Assembly: GCF_024498075.1 (NCBI RefSeq)
Contig: NZ_JANHOF010000015.1
Span: 1-64,000 of the forward strand
Length of the DNA stretch: 64,000 bases
Direction of reading: 5' to 3'
DNA from: Paenibacillus mendelii
GTDB taxonomy: Bacteria; Bacillota; Bacilli; Paenibacillales; Paenibacillaceae
This document shows positions 15,774 through 25,542 of this stretch, piece after piece (position 1 is the stretch's first letter; every line of letters starts with the position of its first letter). Position numbers and translations under genes: made by a program. Below the pieces are notes generated by a model. That model was not told the origin of the DNA and did not search any database. It saw only the letters and a list, made by a program, of their open reading frames with translations.

Positions 15774-17210
15774 CTACTCATCAATATCCGGCTTTTTTGT
15801 CCTTGTTCTGTCTTTCCGTAGAGGGCGAAAGGCTCCAGGTCTTTTGTTGAAGGAAGCGGTAGGAACCCGGAACACCGAATCTTGCCAATCCTGGAATCGC
15901 AAGGGGTAAAAGGGCTGCAAATACGGTGTGCCGAGCGACTTAAGTCGCAAAAGATGTACCAACAAGAAGCTTGCACACACAACTATACCGACAAGCCCAA
16001 GCATTTGTGCGCTCAATATAAATGGATACCGAATTACTCGGATCGTATTACTGAAGTGAAAGATTGGCACTGCGAAAGACGCTAATGCGGACAAAGCGAC
16101 GATTGTAAGTAAAATATTGCTCGTTAGCGCAGCCTGAACAGCAGCAGTTCCAATAACAATACCCCCGACGATGCCAATCGTTTGGCCGATTTTGGTGGGC
16201 AGTCTTGCACCTGCTTCCCGCAGCAGCTCGATCGTCAATTCCATAAAGATTACTTCCAAATAGGGAGGAAACGGAAGGTTGATTCGCGATGATATAATTG
16301 GTCCGATAAGTAGAGTCGGGATAATGTGATAGTGGTACGTGAGGATGGCTATGTAGACAGGAGTAGCAAAGATGGAGAACAATATCGACAATATCCGTAA
16401 AATACGAAAAAATGAGCCAAGATGCCAAGACAAGTAATAATCCTCATAAGCAACAAGAAATTGGCCAATCGTTACTGGGCCTGTAAAAGCTTGAGACGAT
16501 CCATCTACCAATACCGCTATTCCTCCAAACGAAAGCACGTGCGCAAGCCGATCCGGTCGCTCAGTTTCAAGGAATTGGGGAAATAACGAATATTTGTTGT
16601 CCACGATGATTTGGATGATGTTCGTACTATCCGTAATGACATCCATGTCGATTTTATTTAAACGCTTCATCATATAATCCAAATTTAGCGGGTTAGCAAT
16701 ACCTTCTAGATGCATGACTGCGCATTTGGTTTTGGATAATGATCCGATCTCCATACGCGTAACACGCAATTCAGGTACGGGCAATCTTCTTCGGATTTGC
16801 ATAATATTCGTATCTAATTGTTCGATTAATGCATCCTTAGGTCCGATGACGCTAAATTCAACCTCTGGCGCGTTAATGGAACGGGATTCGGTACGGACGG
16901 CTTGAACAGCGATACAGGCCTCCTCTGTTCTGTTTGATAATAAGATATATCCAATCATAAGCAATTGCGTTTGCTCATTGGTATCCGTTACGATTTGTTT
17001 TCCTGGAAAGGGTAAGCTTGCATATAAATCCTCGATCTTATCACCGTTCAACCGTACAATGACCGGGAATAAATCCTGTAGCAAAGATTTTGAATCAACC
17101 ATGGTTTCGTAATAGCTAATAAAGATCGATTCATCTACGGCAATGGCAACTGATACAAAATCAGAAGATTTCGAATGAAAATTAACCAGTTCATCGAATT
17201 GCTTACCCAA
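15774..17210 (-). CDS. Spore germination receptor A subunit, GerA family
   Basis: A subunit of the receptor, 478 residues. A soluble N-terminal domain of two subdomains (about 1-235) includes FSVIGPKDALIEQLDTN and YSLFPQFLETERPDR. A membrane domain with about five helices carries the hallmark ELTIELLREAGARLPTKIGQ and TIGIVGGIVIGTAAVQA. The start is TTG with a weak AGGGG site nine bases upstream. A basic, arginine-rich C-terminal tail follows the last helix. It is the first gene of the operon; expression would be expected from a forespore sigma-G promoter, which I could not pinpoint. Confidence 0.92.
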   Translation of the reverse strand: MGKQFDELVNFHSKSSDFVSVAIAVDESIFISYYETMVDSKSLLQDLFPVIVRLNGDKIEDLYASLPFPGKQIVTDTNEQTQLLMIGYILLSNRTEEACIAVQAVRTESRSINAPEVEFSVIGPKDALIEQLDTNIMQIRRRLPVPELRVTRMEIGSLSKTKCAVMHLEGIANPLNLDYMMKRLNKIDMDVITDSTNIIQIIVDNKYSLFPQFLETERPDRLAHVLSFGGIAVLVDGSSQAFTGPVTIGQFLVAYEDYYLSWHLGSFFRILRILSILFSIFATPVYIAILTYHYHIIPTLLIGPIISSRINLPFPPYLEVIFMELTIELLREAGARLPTKIGQTIGIVGGIVIGTAAVQAALTSNILLTIVALSALASFAVPIFHFSNTIRVIRYPFILSAQMLGLVGIVVCASFLLVHLLRLKSLGTPYLQPFYPLRFQDWQDSVFRVPTASFNKRPGAFRPLRKDRTRTKKPDIDE

Positions 17211-17331
17211 CGCTTAAGCCCCCTATTCCATTTATTTGAAAAATGATTTCTTTAGTTTGCCAACGAGTGTTTTAATTATTCATTTCAACACGTAGTATGC
17301 TTTAAGACACGAACGCGACTTCAAGCAATAG

Positions 17332-17356
17332 AAAAAAGAGGGCCCGAAGCCCTCTT
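17332..17356 (-). terminator. Terminator of the sugar-efflux MFS gene
   Basis: Minus strand: AAGAGGGC, TTCGG loop, GCCCTCTT, then a T-run. It lies 15 bases past the stop codon. Confidence 0.85.
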
Positions 17357-17371
17357 CTCCGATGTATTCTT

Positions 17372-18568
17372 CTATTCACTCACCGCCAGTGCTGCTTTGG
17401 GTCTTGTTTTCCAAAAAATAAAGAATGAGATTACGGCAATCGCCAGACAGACCCAATTCACATAACGAAACCCGATATACTGGGCAATGAAACCGCCTCC
17501 TAGACTTCCCACTAACCTTCCAATGGTAGAACTGTTGGCATAGAACGTTGTGGCTAGCCCTGGTGAATCAGGAAGAAGAGACGTGAAATAGCTTAGTCCA
17601 TTGCCCATGACAATAGCCACAAATGTCGCCTGAAGGAGCTGTGCTGCAATCAAATGCCAGGAATCGCTCGATACACTTAAAATTATAAAATAAATGATCG
17701 CGATCACGCAGCCGCTGATCATCAGAACCTGGTTCGATATTTTTCTGTTCAAGGCTCCAAGCGCAATCATAATGGGAATTTCCAATCCGGCACAAATGCT
17801 CACCACGAGCCCTACTTCCGTATGCGTCCCCTTAAGCTCATTCACAATAAATAACGGCGTATTGATGCTATTGATGGCATTGACGGCGAACAGAAAAATA
17901 AAGGCAATTAGCGGATACCGGATCTGTTTGTTTCGAAGCGAAGAAATACCTTTCGTTTTATTTTTCCTTGTATTGCTGTGAACTCGGCTTTGTAGGAATA
18001 GATATACTGCAGAGGCAATGATCAGATAGATGACGGCAGTTCCTCCAAAAAGGCCATTGTAATCTAGAGCTCCCAAAAGTAATACCCCGCCTAATGGTCC
18101 TACAAGAAATCCGAGAGAAAACAGCGAACGCATCGTAGAGATCGCGAACGTCTTGTCATCGGATTTGCTCTCTGTTGCTGCTTCGTGTGCGCTGGCATAA
18201 ATTTGCGGTATGGTAGCAGCCCCTATTCCATTCAACAGCGTAACGGCAATGAGCAGGATATAATAATTATGAAACAATAAATATGCAATATAGCTCAACG
18301 CCGATGAAAGCGTGGCTGCAATAATAATCCATTTTCGGTCCATTCCGCTGTCTGATCTCTTTGCAATAAGTGAATTGACCACTACGCCGCTTAACGAACT
18401 TACCGCCATGAAAACGCCAAACGCTCCCGTACTCATCCCCATAACTTCTGTAAAGTATAGAGACAAATACGGCGATGTAATCGATATTCCGATCCCTAAT
18501 AGCAGCATACAAAGGACGAATAAACGATAACCTTTGATTGCAAACAGGCTTTTTACACGTAGATACAA
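17372..18568 (-). CDS. MFS transporter, sugar-efflux (Set)-like
   Basis: Twelve-helix major facilitator, 398 residues. Helix 1 contains SPYLSLYFTEVMGMS, the loop 2-3 motif is degenerate (SLIAKRSDSGMDRKWI), and RSLFSLGFLVGPLGGVLL is in helix 5. These match the SetA/SetB sugar-efflux group, including the MRSLFSLGFLVGPL segment. A TTG start follows AGAGGG by nine bases. The gene diverges from an AraC-type regulator that probably controls it. Direction and substrate are inferred from family only. Confidence 0.78.
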   Translation of the reverse strand: MYLRVKSLFAIKGYRLFVLCMLLLGIGISITSPYLSLYFTEVMGMSTGAFGVFMAVSSLSGVVVNSLIAKRSDSGMDRKWIIIAATLSSALSYIAYLLFHNYYILLIAVTLLNGIGAATIPQIYASAHEAATESKSDDKTFAISTMRSLFSLGFLVGPLGGVLLLGALDYNGLFGGTAVIYLIIASAVYLFLQSRVHSNTRKNKTKGISSLRNKQIRYPLIAFIFLFAVNAINSINTPLFIVNELKGTHTEVGLVVSICAGLEIPIMIALGALNRKISNQVLMISGCVIAIIYFIILSVSSDSWHLIAAQLLQATFVAIVMGNGLSYFTSLLPDSPGLATTFYANSSTIGRLVGSLGGGFIAQYIGFRYVNWVCLAIAVISFFIFWKTRPKAALAVSE

Positions 18569-18707
18569 ATTAGTTTTCCCTCTTTCGATATCATTTCTGT
18601 TGTGGTAAAACCATTTCCCTCTAAGCTCACTTTATTATTATGCAGCAAATGAAGTGGAGACCGTTATCCCTTTCGTCTCATAGGATTGCCTAATCCTCTC
18701 ACAACAC

Positions 18708-18737
18708 TTACATATCAGATGAATGTTGCATTATAAT
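18708..18737 (+). promoter_or_regulatory. Promoter of the AraC-type regulator gene
   Basis: TTACAT, 18 bases, perfect TATAAT, about 37 bases before the start codon, in the divergent region with the MFS gene. Confidence 0.55.
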
Positions 18738-18773
18738 GTATCTATCAAGAAAGAAGTGAAATGGAGGAAACTT

Positions 18774-19691
18774 ATGTCTGAAACCATACACCAGCAGCAG
18801 GAAGAGCTCGCTAAACGAATTACAAGTCATTCAGATCAGGAAGGAGTTTACGAGACCGCTATCCCATCGTTGTTTTTTATTCACCGCTCGAATGTGACCG
18901 AGCCTGTCCATAGAGTTTACAAGCCTGCCTTATGTTTGATCGCTCAAGGTTCCAAAGAAATATGGCTGGCACAGGAACGTTTTGAATATGGTCCTGCCGA
19001 CTATCTTATTTCATCCATGAACTTGCCGGTGATGGGCCAGATTGTCAAAGCATCTTCCGGCGCTCCATACTTGAGTTTGAGACTCGAATTTACGCAAAAT
19101 CAAATTTTAGAGGTTTTAAATGAGTCTCAACTTCAGATCACGTCTAAAGAAAATGCTGCCCGAGCTATGTTCGTCGGCCCAATAGAATCGTCTCTACTGG
19201 ATGCGGTACTTCGATTGGTTCGTTTGTTGGAGCATCCCCAAGACATTCCGTACCTTGCTCCGATCTACACAAAGGAAATTCTGTACAAGCTTCTTCAAGG
19301 GCAATATGGAGTTACGCTGGCACAAATTGCAATGAAGGGAAGCAGCACCTATCATATCAGGGACGCCATCGAACAAATTATGAATAACTTTGATAAGTCT
19401 TTGCGAATTGAAGAGCTTGCAGACACAGCCAATATGAGTATTTCATCATTTCACCGGCACTTCAAAGAGATTACCGCGATGAGCCCTATTCAGTTTCAAA
19501 AACGACTGCGATTACAAGAAGCCCGGCACCTTCTATTATCCGAATCAGCGGATGCTGCCGATGTTGCTTTCAGGTTAGGCTATGAAAGTGCCTCCCAGTT
19601 CAGTCGTGAATATTCTCGGATGTTTGGTTTTCCGCCTCGAGAAGATATCAAGCGCCTGAAGGCACAATTTGACCAAAGTATACACGCATAA
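18774..19691 (+). CDS. AraC family regulator with AraC_N domain
   Basis: A 305-residue regulator. The N-terminal cupin-like AraC_N domain (PF06719 type, about 25-175) includes PALCLIAQGSKEIWL and YLISSMNLPVMGQI. The C-terminal double helix-turn-helix (about 200-300) has LRIEELADTANMSISSFHRHFKEIT and the conserved DVAFRLGYESASQFSREYSRMFG. The ATG used follows GGAGG by six bases; an in-frame ATG 51 bases upstream has no ribosome site and falls at the promoter. Divergent placement suggests it regulates the adjacent MFS exporter. Confidence 0.88.
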   Translation: MSETIHQQQEELAKRITSHSDQEGVYETAIPSLFFIHRSNVTEPVHRVYKPALCLIAQGSKEIWLAQERFEYGPADYLISSMNLPVMGQIVKASSGAPYLSLRLEFTQNQILEVLNESQLQITSKENAARAMFVGPIESSLLDAVLRLVRLLEHPQDIPYLAPIYTKEILYKLLQGQYGVTLAQIAMKGSSTYHIRDAIEQIMNNFDKSLRIEELADTANMSISSFHRHFKEITAMSPIQFQKRLRLQEARHLLLSESADAADVAFRLGYESASQFSREYSRMFGFPPREDIKRLKAQFDQSIHA

Positions 19692-19824
19692 CCCCCTTTT
19701 AAACGAAGTCGAGCTGCCGATACCGAATGAGACCGCTCCTCAAAGGAATTCTGTATCCGTTGACGAAACCATTTATACAGAGATTCGGTAGCGATTAATA
19801 AATGTGATGTGGAGGATAATTGCT

Positions 19825-21135
19825 ATGGACGATAAGAATAGGAATTTTCTCGCTTCAATGAAAGAACAAGACAAAGAAGTCGTAGAGCAAGTCACCCAAG
19901 CAATTAACAATGACAATGTCGAGACTGTAGAGCGTCTGTTACAAACGCATGCCTGGCTGGTTTCTCTAATTGATGTACCCTGCTTTTCTTTCGATAGTCC
20001 GGCAATTGTTACAGCAGCTTCAAAAGGAAATCGCGAGATGGTTGATGTATTGCTTGAGTATGGTGCGGACATTAATGCAAAAAGCCAGTGGTGGGCTGGA
20101 GGATTCGGAGTCTTGCATCATGAGCATTACGATCTTTCACGTTATCTGATTGACCGCGGTGCCCATGTCGATCCCCATGCAGCAGCTGCATTAGGAATGA
20201 TGGAGATGCTTACGAAGATGGTGGAAGAGGATCCTTCTATCGTTAATCATCGCGGTCCTGACGGACAAGTTCCCCTGCACTTTGCCAAAGAACACAAGAT
20301 CATCGATTTTCTCCTTGTTCATGGTGCGGACATCGATATGTGCGATATTGACCATGGCGGCACACCTGCTCAATGGGCCGTGGATGATCCGGAGAAATGC
20401 AGGTATCTCGTCGAGCGGGGCGCTGAAACGGATATCTTTATGGCTTGCATGCTGGACGATCTTGAAATGGTAAACCGTATATTGGAGAGAGATCCGAATG
20501 TTCTAAATGCTCAAGTTGGCAAAGGAAACTTTACATCCGGCGATTCAGAAGGCGGACATATTTACGAGTACAAAATCGGAATATATACTCGACCGTTATT
20601 TCTCGCTCATCGATTGAACCGTCATGAAGTAATCGAAATGATGCTGAGATACAGTTCAACTGAACAGAAGTTTTTGCTTGCCTGTTTACAAGCGGATAAG
20701 GCAAATCTTCATTCCATCTTATCCGAACATCCGAATATGGTAACTTCCCTTCAGCCGATGGATGAAAGTTTGATTGTTGATGCGGCAGGAGATAATCGGT
20801 TTGATGCGGTCCGAACAATGCTGGAGGTTGGATTCAATGTCGATGCGCGACGCAGCCCTCAATCATTCACAGCCCTGCATACATCCGCATCTCGAGGGAA
20901 TCACGAAATCGTTAAATTGTTGCTTGCAACAGGCGCATCCGTACACGCGTTAAACGAATTTGGAGGAACGCCGTTGAGTAGCTGCATTTGGGGGTCTCTG
21001 CATATCCAAGATCCTTCTGGGGATTACGCGGCGGTAACGGAAAGCCTCATCGAGGCCGGAGTGAAACTGCCTGATCAAGCGGCGGGCAGCGATATCGTGA
21101 AGAAGATACTGATCGAGCACGGAGTAACGGGTTAA
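19825..21135 (+). CDS. Ankyrin-repeat protein
   Basis: A 436-residue soluble protein built almost wholly of ankyrin repeats. Clear repeat cores are SPAIVTAASKGNREMVDVLLEYGAD, PLHFAKEHKIIDFLLVHGADID, and FTALHTSASRGNHEIVKLLLATGAS, with degenerate copies in between (about eight to nine in all). GGAGG lies nine bases before the ATG. No signal peptide, enzyme or toxin domain is seen. Ankyrin proteins of this size in Paenibacillus are uncharacterised; a protein-binding role is all that can be said. It follows the AraC gene by 133 bases and ends at a strong hairpin. Confidence 0.82.
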   Translation: MDDKNRNFLASMKEQDKEVVEQVTQAINNDNVETVERLLQTHAWLVSLIDVPCFSFDSPAIVTAASKGNREMVDVLLEYGADINAKSQWWAGGFGVLHHEHYDLSRYLIDRGAHVDPHAAAALGMMEMLTKMVEEDPSIVNHRGPDGQVPLHFAKEHKIIDFLLVHGADIDMCDIDHGGTPAQWAVDDPEKCRYLVERGAETDIFMACMLDDLEMVNRILERDPNVLNAQVGKGNFTSGDSEGGHIYEYKIGIYTRPLFLAHRLNRHEVIEMMLRYSSTEQKFLLACLQADKANLHSILSEHPNMVTSLQPMDESLIVDAAGDNRFDAVRTMLEVGFNVDARRSPQSFTALHTSASRGNHEIVKLLLATGASVHALNEFGGTPLSSCIWGSLHIQDPSGDYAAVTESLIEAGVKLPDQAAGSDIVKKILIEHGVTG

Positions 21136-21156
21136 GGCGGTACCACTATAGTTGAA

Positions 21157-21202
21157 CAGAAATAATCTCAATAACAATCCGATGTTATTGAGATTATTTC
21201 TG
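21157..21202. terminator. Perfect 20-bp inverted repeat between convergent genes
   Basis: CAGAAATAATCTCAATAACA and its exact complement are separated by a six-base loop, between the ankyrin gene (plus) and the beta-helix gene (minus). T-tracts are short on both sides. A bidirectional terminator is the simplest reading. Confidence 0.65.
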
Positions 21203-21240
21203 GTTTTGACAACAAGCGGTTCGATCGTCCATCCTCATCT

Positions 21241-23580
21241 TCAGACTCTTGATGGTCTTACGCCTGGAAGTTCACTCCTTGCCTCGACCGCAAACTCTAC
21301 TTCCATTTCGATTATCCCGACCACGATGGAGTCCTCTTCTCCGGGATAGAGGTTGAATGGCACTTGGCTAAGCTCGAGCTGAACATTGCTGCTCGTATGA
21401 AGCTGGATCTCCCCGCTGACGGTCTGCTTGCTATCATTTCGCAAGGCCAGAGTAAGCTTTCTTTCCCCCTTGTGCGAATAGGTTAAACTTGTTAAGATCT
21501 TAGGCGGATTCACATCCCGATCTGCTTCTATTAATCCGACCGTTCTTATCTCCCTGCGTTCGTATCCATAGTCGTAAGCTTCGGATCCTTGGCGGACGGC
21601 AATGTCGCCCCACTTGGCATCCTCAAAATCAGAAGGTTGGGCTGTAAAATTCTTCTCAAACAGCCATGAGCCCTTTCCGGCTGACCATTCCATATGAATG
21701 TCTTGCCTTGAATCTATAATAACGCTGAGCTGTTCCTTGGTCGGTTCTATCAGAGCACCGTCATCATACATCCTCTTGTTATTCTCATCCCGCTTGTCAT
21801 AAAAATAGCGGAACAGCGTTTTAGAGCAAAATACATTCTGAGAGATTCGTGCTGCGCCCGTCATCGGCCGATTCTCTTTAAACATCCGATCGATCTCGGC
21901 TAGCTCAGGGTAGCGATCGATATATGGACTTTGACTTGCGTCCAATGTAGGCTCACTCTGGTCCTTGTGCCACGATGACGCCCCTTCATAGAAGCTCTTC
22001 TTAAGCACACCATAGGCCGGTCCCCAGAAATACTTTGTATGCGCGACGCGGCTATCCACTGTAATTGCAGGATAGCACTTGACGAAAACATTGTTCTTCA
22101 CTATATAATCCACACCGCCGCCCATAAAGGCAGCCCGGCCGACTTCGAGGAAGAAATTGTCCTCCATCACGGTTCCCGATAAACCGTCGTCATTGTATAT
22201 CCCCATGGTTCCCAGGCCGACACCGCCCAGGTGATGAATGAAGTTATGACATACGCGATTGCCTCTTGCACTTAGATCGCGACCCGAGTATATCGCGCCC
22301 GCATCCCCTGTCTCCATACATACGCTGTAAATTTCATTGTGCTCGAGAACGATATCGTTGCCCCAGTACAGAATGCCAATGTGCGGAAGGTCATGAATCA
22401 GGTTATGAGTCGCGTGAATCCCAACGCCCTTGATATTGATCGCCGTGTTGTAGCAACGGCTCCATTGCCCGATCCGGTAAATATGATTATTCGTAATTGT
22501 AAATTCGCAGGATGCAAGCGTTACACTATCCCCGCCGAATGCGTTGATTCCTCCATCTCCGCAGTGATGAATCGTGCAATTGCGAATGGTATTCCGTACA
22601 CCGCCTTCCATATGAATCGCTGTATTCCCTATGTGGCGAAACAAGCAGCGATCGACAATCAGGTCGGATCCCTCTTCTGCCTGCAGACCAATTCCACGGG
22701 TGCATTCGAATGTTAAGCCAATAAGAGATACCCGCTGACAACCCTCAAGCTTGCAAATTGGGGTCTCTAGCATCGATAAAAGCAGTTCATTATCCGCATC
22801 CGGCGCTTCGGAATCCGGGTAGAAATACAACTTATTGGTCTTCCGGTCAAGATAATAATCTCCGGGATTACGAACTTCTTCGAGAATGTTCAGAAAATAA
22901 AAGCGCTGCCCGACTCGAAACGGCGATACTGCATACGGCGGGTGCGTAAGGACATGCTTGCTACGCAAATCGATCGATTGGATATGTTCATAGGATTGCG
23001 CCCAATCAAAGCTCCAGTAGCCATGCACCCACAGATCATCTTTGGCCGCCCATGCTGCCGGACGCTCGTCGTCGTAATAAAAACCGTGCTCCTGGATTCC
23101 AGCCATTTCTTCTAGTTCATTCATGCGTCCCTTTGCAAATCCGGTGATCTTCAAAAACTCGCCCCGCTTGGGATACTGAGAGAGGGATAACGGTCTGCCA
23201 TTCCAGATCGGCTCGGCATGCGAAGGTGCGCTCTGGCGCCCGAAGCCGCGCGAAACGAGGCCACCCGTTTCATCGATTTCCTGTTCTGCTAGCTCGCAAA
23301 CCATGACATGCCCTCTAACCTCCGGGTCCAGCCGGGACAATTCCTCCGCTTCCTCAACCGGCTTCCATTTCTTGATCCGCTTGCCGCCAATGAACCTTAC
23401 GCGTCCTTCCCCTCGCAAAACCAGGTCTTGATAGGCTGCGTCAAGCACTAAAGTGCTATGAAGGAAATAGTCCCCTTCTGCTAGTACGATTTCTGTTACA
23501 CCCGCTGTACCGCGACACTCGGCTAATATCGCTATCAATTCTTCCGTCGAGGATACCCGATACACCTGGTTTACATTCAT
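21241..23580 (-). CDS. Right-handed parallel beta-helix protein, probable glycan-active enzyme
   Basis: A 779-residue protein without signal peptide. After an N-terminal entry strand (TEIVLAEGDYFLHSTLVL; GGKRIKKWKPV; WNGRPLSLSQYPKRGEF) come repeated beta-helix coils (about 270-520): RVSLIGLTFECTRGIGL, DLIVDRCLFRHIGNTAIHMEGG, HHCGDGGINAFGGDS, NNHIYRIGQ, LEHNEIYSVCMETGDAGAIYSG. The C-terminal 100 residues look like a beta-sandwich. The entry strand resembles GH141-type enzymes (fucosidase/xylanase), but I could not place catalytic residues. It lies 102 bases downstream of the alpha/alpha-barrel gene on the same strand, behind a cre site, so a catabolic pair is likely. Confidence 0.7.
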   Translation of the reverse strand: MNVNQVYRVSSTEELIAILAECRGTAGVTEIVLAEGDYFLHSTLVLDAAYQDLVLRGEGRVRFIGGKRIKKWKPVEEAEELSRLDPEVRGHVMVCELAEQEIDETGGLVSRGFGRQSAPSHAEPIWNGRPLSLSQYPKRGEFLKITGFAKGRMNELEEMAGIQEHGFYYDDERPAAWAAKDDLWVHGYWSFDWAQSYEHIQSIDLRSKHVLTHPPYAVSPFRVGQRFYFLNILEEVRNPGDYYLDRKTNKLYFYPDSEAPDADNELLLSMLETPICKLEGCQRVSLIGLTFECTRGIGLQAEEGSDLIVDRCLFRHIGNTAIHMEGGVRNTIRNCTIHHCGDGGINAFGGDSVTLASCEFTITNNHIYRIGQWSRCYNTAINIKGVGIHATHNLIHDLPHIGILYWGNDIVLEHNEIYSVCMETGDAGAIYSGRDLSARGNRVCHNFIHHLGGVGLGTMGIYNDDGLSGTVMEDNFFLEVGRAAFMGGGVDYIVKNNVFVKCYPAITVDSRVAHTKYFWGPAYGVLKKSFYEGASSWHKDQSEPTLDASQSPYIDRYPELAEIDRMFKENRPMTGAARISQNVFCSKTLFRYFYDKRDENNKRMYDDGALIEPTKEQLSVIIDSRQDIHMEWSAGKGSWLFEKNFTAQPSDFEDAKWGDIAVRQGSEAYDYGYERREIRTVGLIEADRDVNPPKILTSLTYSHKGERKLTLALRNDSKQTVSGEIQLHTSSNVQLELSQVPFNLYPGEEDSIVVGIIEMEVEFAVEARSELPGVRPSRV

Positions 23581-23682
23581 CTTCGTAACACCCTTTCTAA
23601 TTGGGACTGCAAAATAACGGTTATTTCAAATCTTTGGAAGGTTAAAGGAACCGGTTCTCTATGGCTGCCCCATCCCGGTCAT

Positions 23683-25371
23683 CTAGTTGGGACGTGCTTT
23701 CCGCACGGCATCATAACAGCGAATCGATAAGGTTTGTCTTAATGGGGTGACGCTATTAATCGTCAAGCGGATCACATCCGGATTCGGCTTTTCGTTACGC
23801 ATCACGACATCCCGATGCTTCTTCTCCCCCGGTCCGATCTCGATGCATTCCCCGTCATATTCGTAGAGGGCATACCCTTTCGAGAGCTGTAGAATACCTG
23901 GAATCTCCGTCGGCCGAACCCCCTCGCCGCCGATCTCGCCGTCCGAATCGAACTGGAACACGTGCTGGAAATAGACGCCTGGCACATTATCGGAAATCAG
24001 CGTAATATTCAACCCGTCTTCCAGCAGCTCGAACTCTACCGCGGCCTTAAGAATCGTGACATGTGTCTTCGCACGCTCAAGGTTAGGCATGTCGACAAAG
24101 GAGCCGTTCAAGCCTCGAACCCTCTCCGGCGGAAGCGAATCGAAATAACATCCTTCCAGCTCGATCTCCATACGGTATCGTGAATCCCCGACTTGTTCGA
24201 TAGAGGGGAAAGTCACGTTCGCTATCCCGAACCAGCCAAGCCCTAGCTTGTAACCCACCATCCGCGAACGGCCGAACTGGACATAGAGCAGTTCAGGCTG
24301 ACCCGACATGACCGTCACGCTTAACTTTCCGCGGCGATGCCGTACGAGCGGGGCACCATGCGGATGTCTCCTGATCTGATTCCCGTAGGGGATGTTGACA
24401 GGGACGTTCACCCGGTTCCCTTCGCCTAGAAATACCGTATAGTTCTCGGGCATGGGTTCGATCTGACCCTCGGGCAATGCCATCTTCTCGGGATATAACA
24501 TCCAATACATCAACGCATTGGACCCGACCTGTGCGGTTTCTTCCGCTAGCACGGCCATGGAAATGAGTAATGGATTACGGTCCTTCGACGCCATGAGATG
24601 CAGGGATGTATAGTACCAGTCATTCATTGTCGCGCGCTGGCCCAGATCCTGACGCCCGGAATACTCGGTCACAATATGGTTGTCCGGATGAAACATGTAT
24701 TGCATCATGAATAAATTACTGCGAACCGCTTCGTACGATGGCTCATGATCGAACACCTCGGCGACGTCGATCAAGTGAATGGCAAGCGCAGAATTATACA
24801 TCGCATTGCTTCGTTCGGTCCATTCACCATAATCCGTGATATCCAGACCCTCTTCGAGGAACTGGAAGGCCCGATTCTTAAACGCCTCGTCACCGAATAT
24901 TTCATACATGTTGGCCAAGGCGCCACATATGACCCAGCGATGATTCGGCGTATGAATGCCGCCGGTTAGCAAACAAGGCTTCGCCCGTTCCAAGAACAGC
25001 TTAATTCCCCCGGTCACATCTGAAAGCTCAGGGAAACCGCTTCTCTCCAATACATGGTACGCGATCGCGGTGCCATGCACTTGGAAGGCCGTGTCCGGCG
25101 GCGAATCAATGTTGCAATTCAGCAACGAAATACAACCACTATCCAATTGATCCTTCAGAAGGCATTCCACCCCCTGCTCTATCCAAGGGAGCAGTGACGC
25201 ATCCCTATAATAGTTGGATTCTGAATGGCAGTAGAGCGGGGACAGCAGGTTGATTAATCCTCTAGAGACCCATGCTTCCCTCTCCAATTCATCATCAGTT
25301 TGTTCGATTTTGTTCAATAGCTGCTCCCAATGCTCTTCCACCATCCGAAGGATCCGCACAGCCTCACTCAT
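23683..25371 (-). CDS. Alpha/alpha-barrel protein, candidate polysaccharide lyase or hydrolase
   Basis: A 562-residue cytosolic protein. The N-terminal two-thirds is helical with barrel-like repeats (VECLLKDQLDSGCISLLN; GGIHTPNHRWVICGALANMYEIFGD; AMYNSALAIHLIDVAEVF), and NHRW and NDWYYTS are possible active-site segments. The C-terminal third is beta-rich, as in heparinase II/III-like and other alpha/alpha toroid plus beta-sandwich lyases. I cannot assign a family. The ATG used lies nine bases after AGGAG; the one nine bases upstream abuts that site. First gene of a two-gene unit with the beta-helix protein. Confidence 0.6.
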   Translation of the reverse strand: MSEAVRILRMVEEHWEQLLNKIEQTDDELEREAWVSRGLINLLSPLYCHSESNYYRDASLLPWIEQGVECLLKDQLDSGCISLLNCNIDSPPDTAFQVHGTAIAYHVLERSGFPELSDVTGGIKLFLERAKPCLLTGGIHTPNHRWVICGALANMYEIFGDEAFKNRAFQFLEEGLDITDYGEWTERSNAMYNSALAIHLIDVAEVFDHEPSYEAVRSNLFMMQYMFHPDNHIVTEYSGRQDLGQRATMNDWYYTSLHLMASKDRNPLLISMAVLAEETAQVGSNALMYWMLYPEKMALPEGQIEPMPENYTVFLGEGNRVNVPVNIPYGNQIRRHPHGAPLVRHRRGKLSVTVMSGQPELLYVQFGRSRMVGYKLGLGWFGIANVTFPSIEQVGDSRYRMEIELEGCYFDSLPPERVRGLNGSFVDMPNLERAKTHVTILKAAVEFELLEDGLNITLISDNVPGVYFQHVFQFDSDGEIGGEGVRPTEIPGILQLSKGYALYEYDGECIEIGPGEKKHRDVVMRNEKPNPDVIRLTINSVTPLRQTLSIRCYDAVRKARPN

Positions 25372-25421
25372 TCTCTTCATCTCCTATTCCATTGGAGTTC
25401 TTGGTTACATTAAACCAAGGA

Positions 25422-25436
25422 ATGAAAGCGTATTCC
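25422..25436. promoter_or_regulatory. CcpA cre site upstream of the beta-helix/alpha-barrel operon
   Basis: ATGAAAGCGTATTCC matches the catabolite-responsive element consensus WTGNAANCGNWNNCW at 14 of 15 positions and lies about 50 bases upstream of the first gene. It suggests glucose repression of the operon. Confidence 0.6.
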
Positions 25437-25507
25437 ATTCTAATAATTGAACATTATATTAGATATTTCGTCATGGTCGGTAAGCACCCGACCTCTCACA
25501 CCACAAC

Positions 25508-25534
25508 AAAAAGCACCCTCACGAATGAGAGTGC
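25508..25534 (-). terminator. Terminator of the membrane-anchored hydrolase gene
   Basis: Minus strand: GCACTCTC, short loop, GAGGGTGC, then TTTTT. It starts nine bases past the stop codon. Confidence 0.75.
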
Positions 25535-25542
25535 AATTCGTA

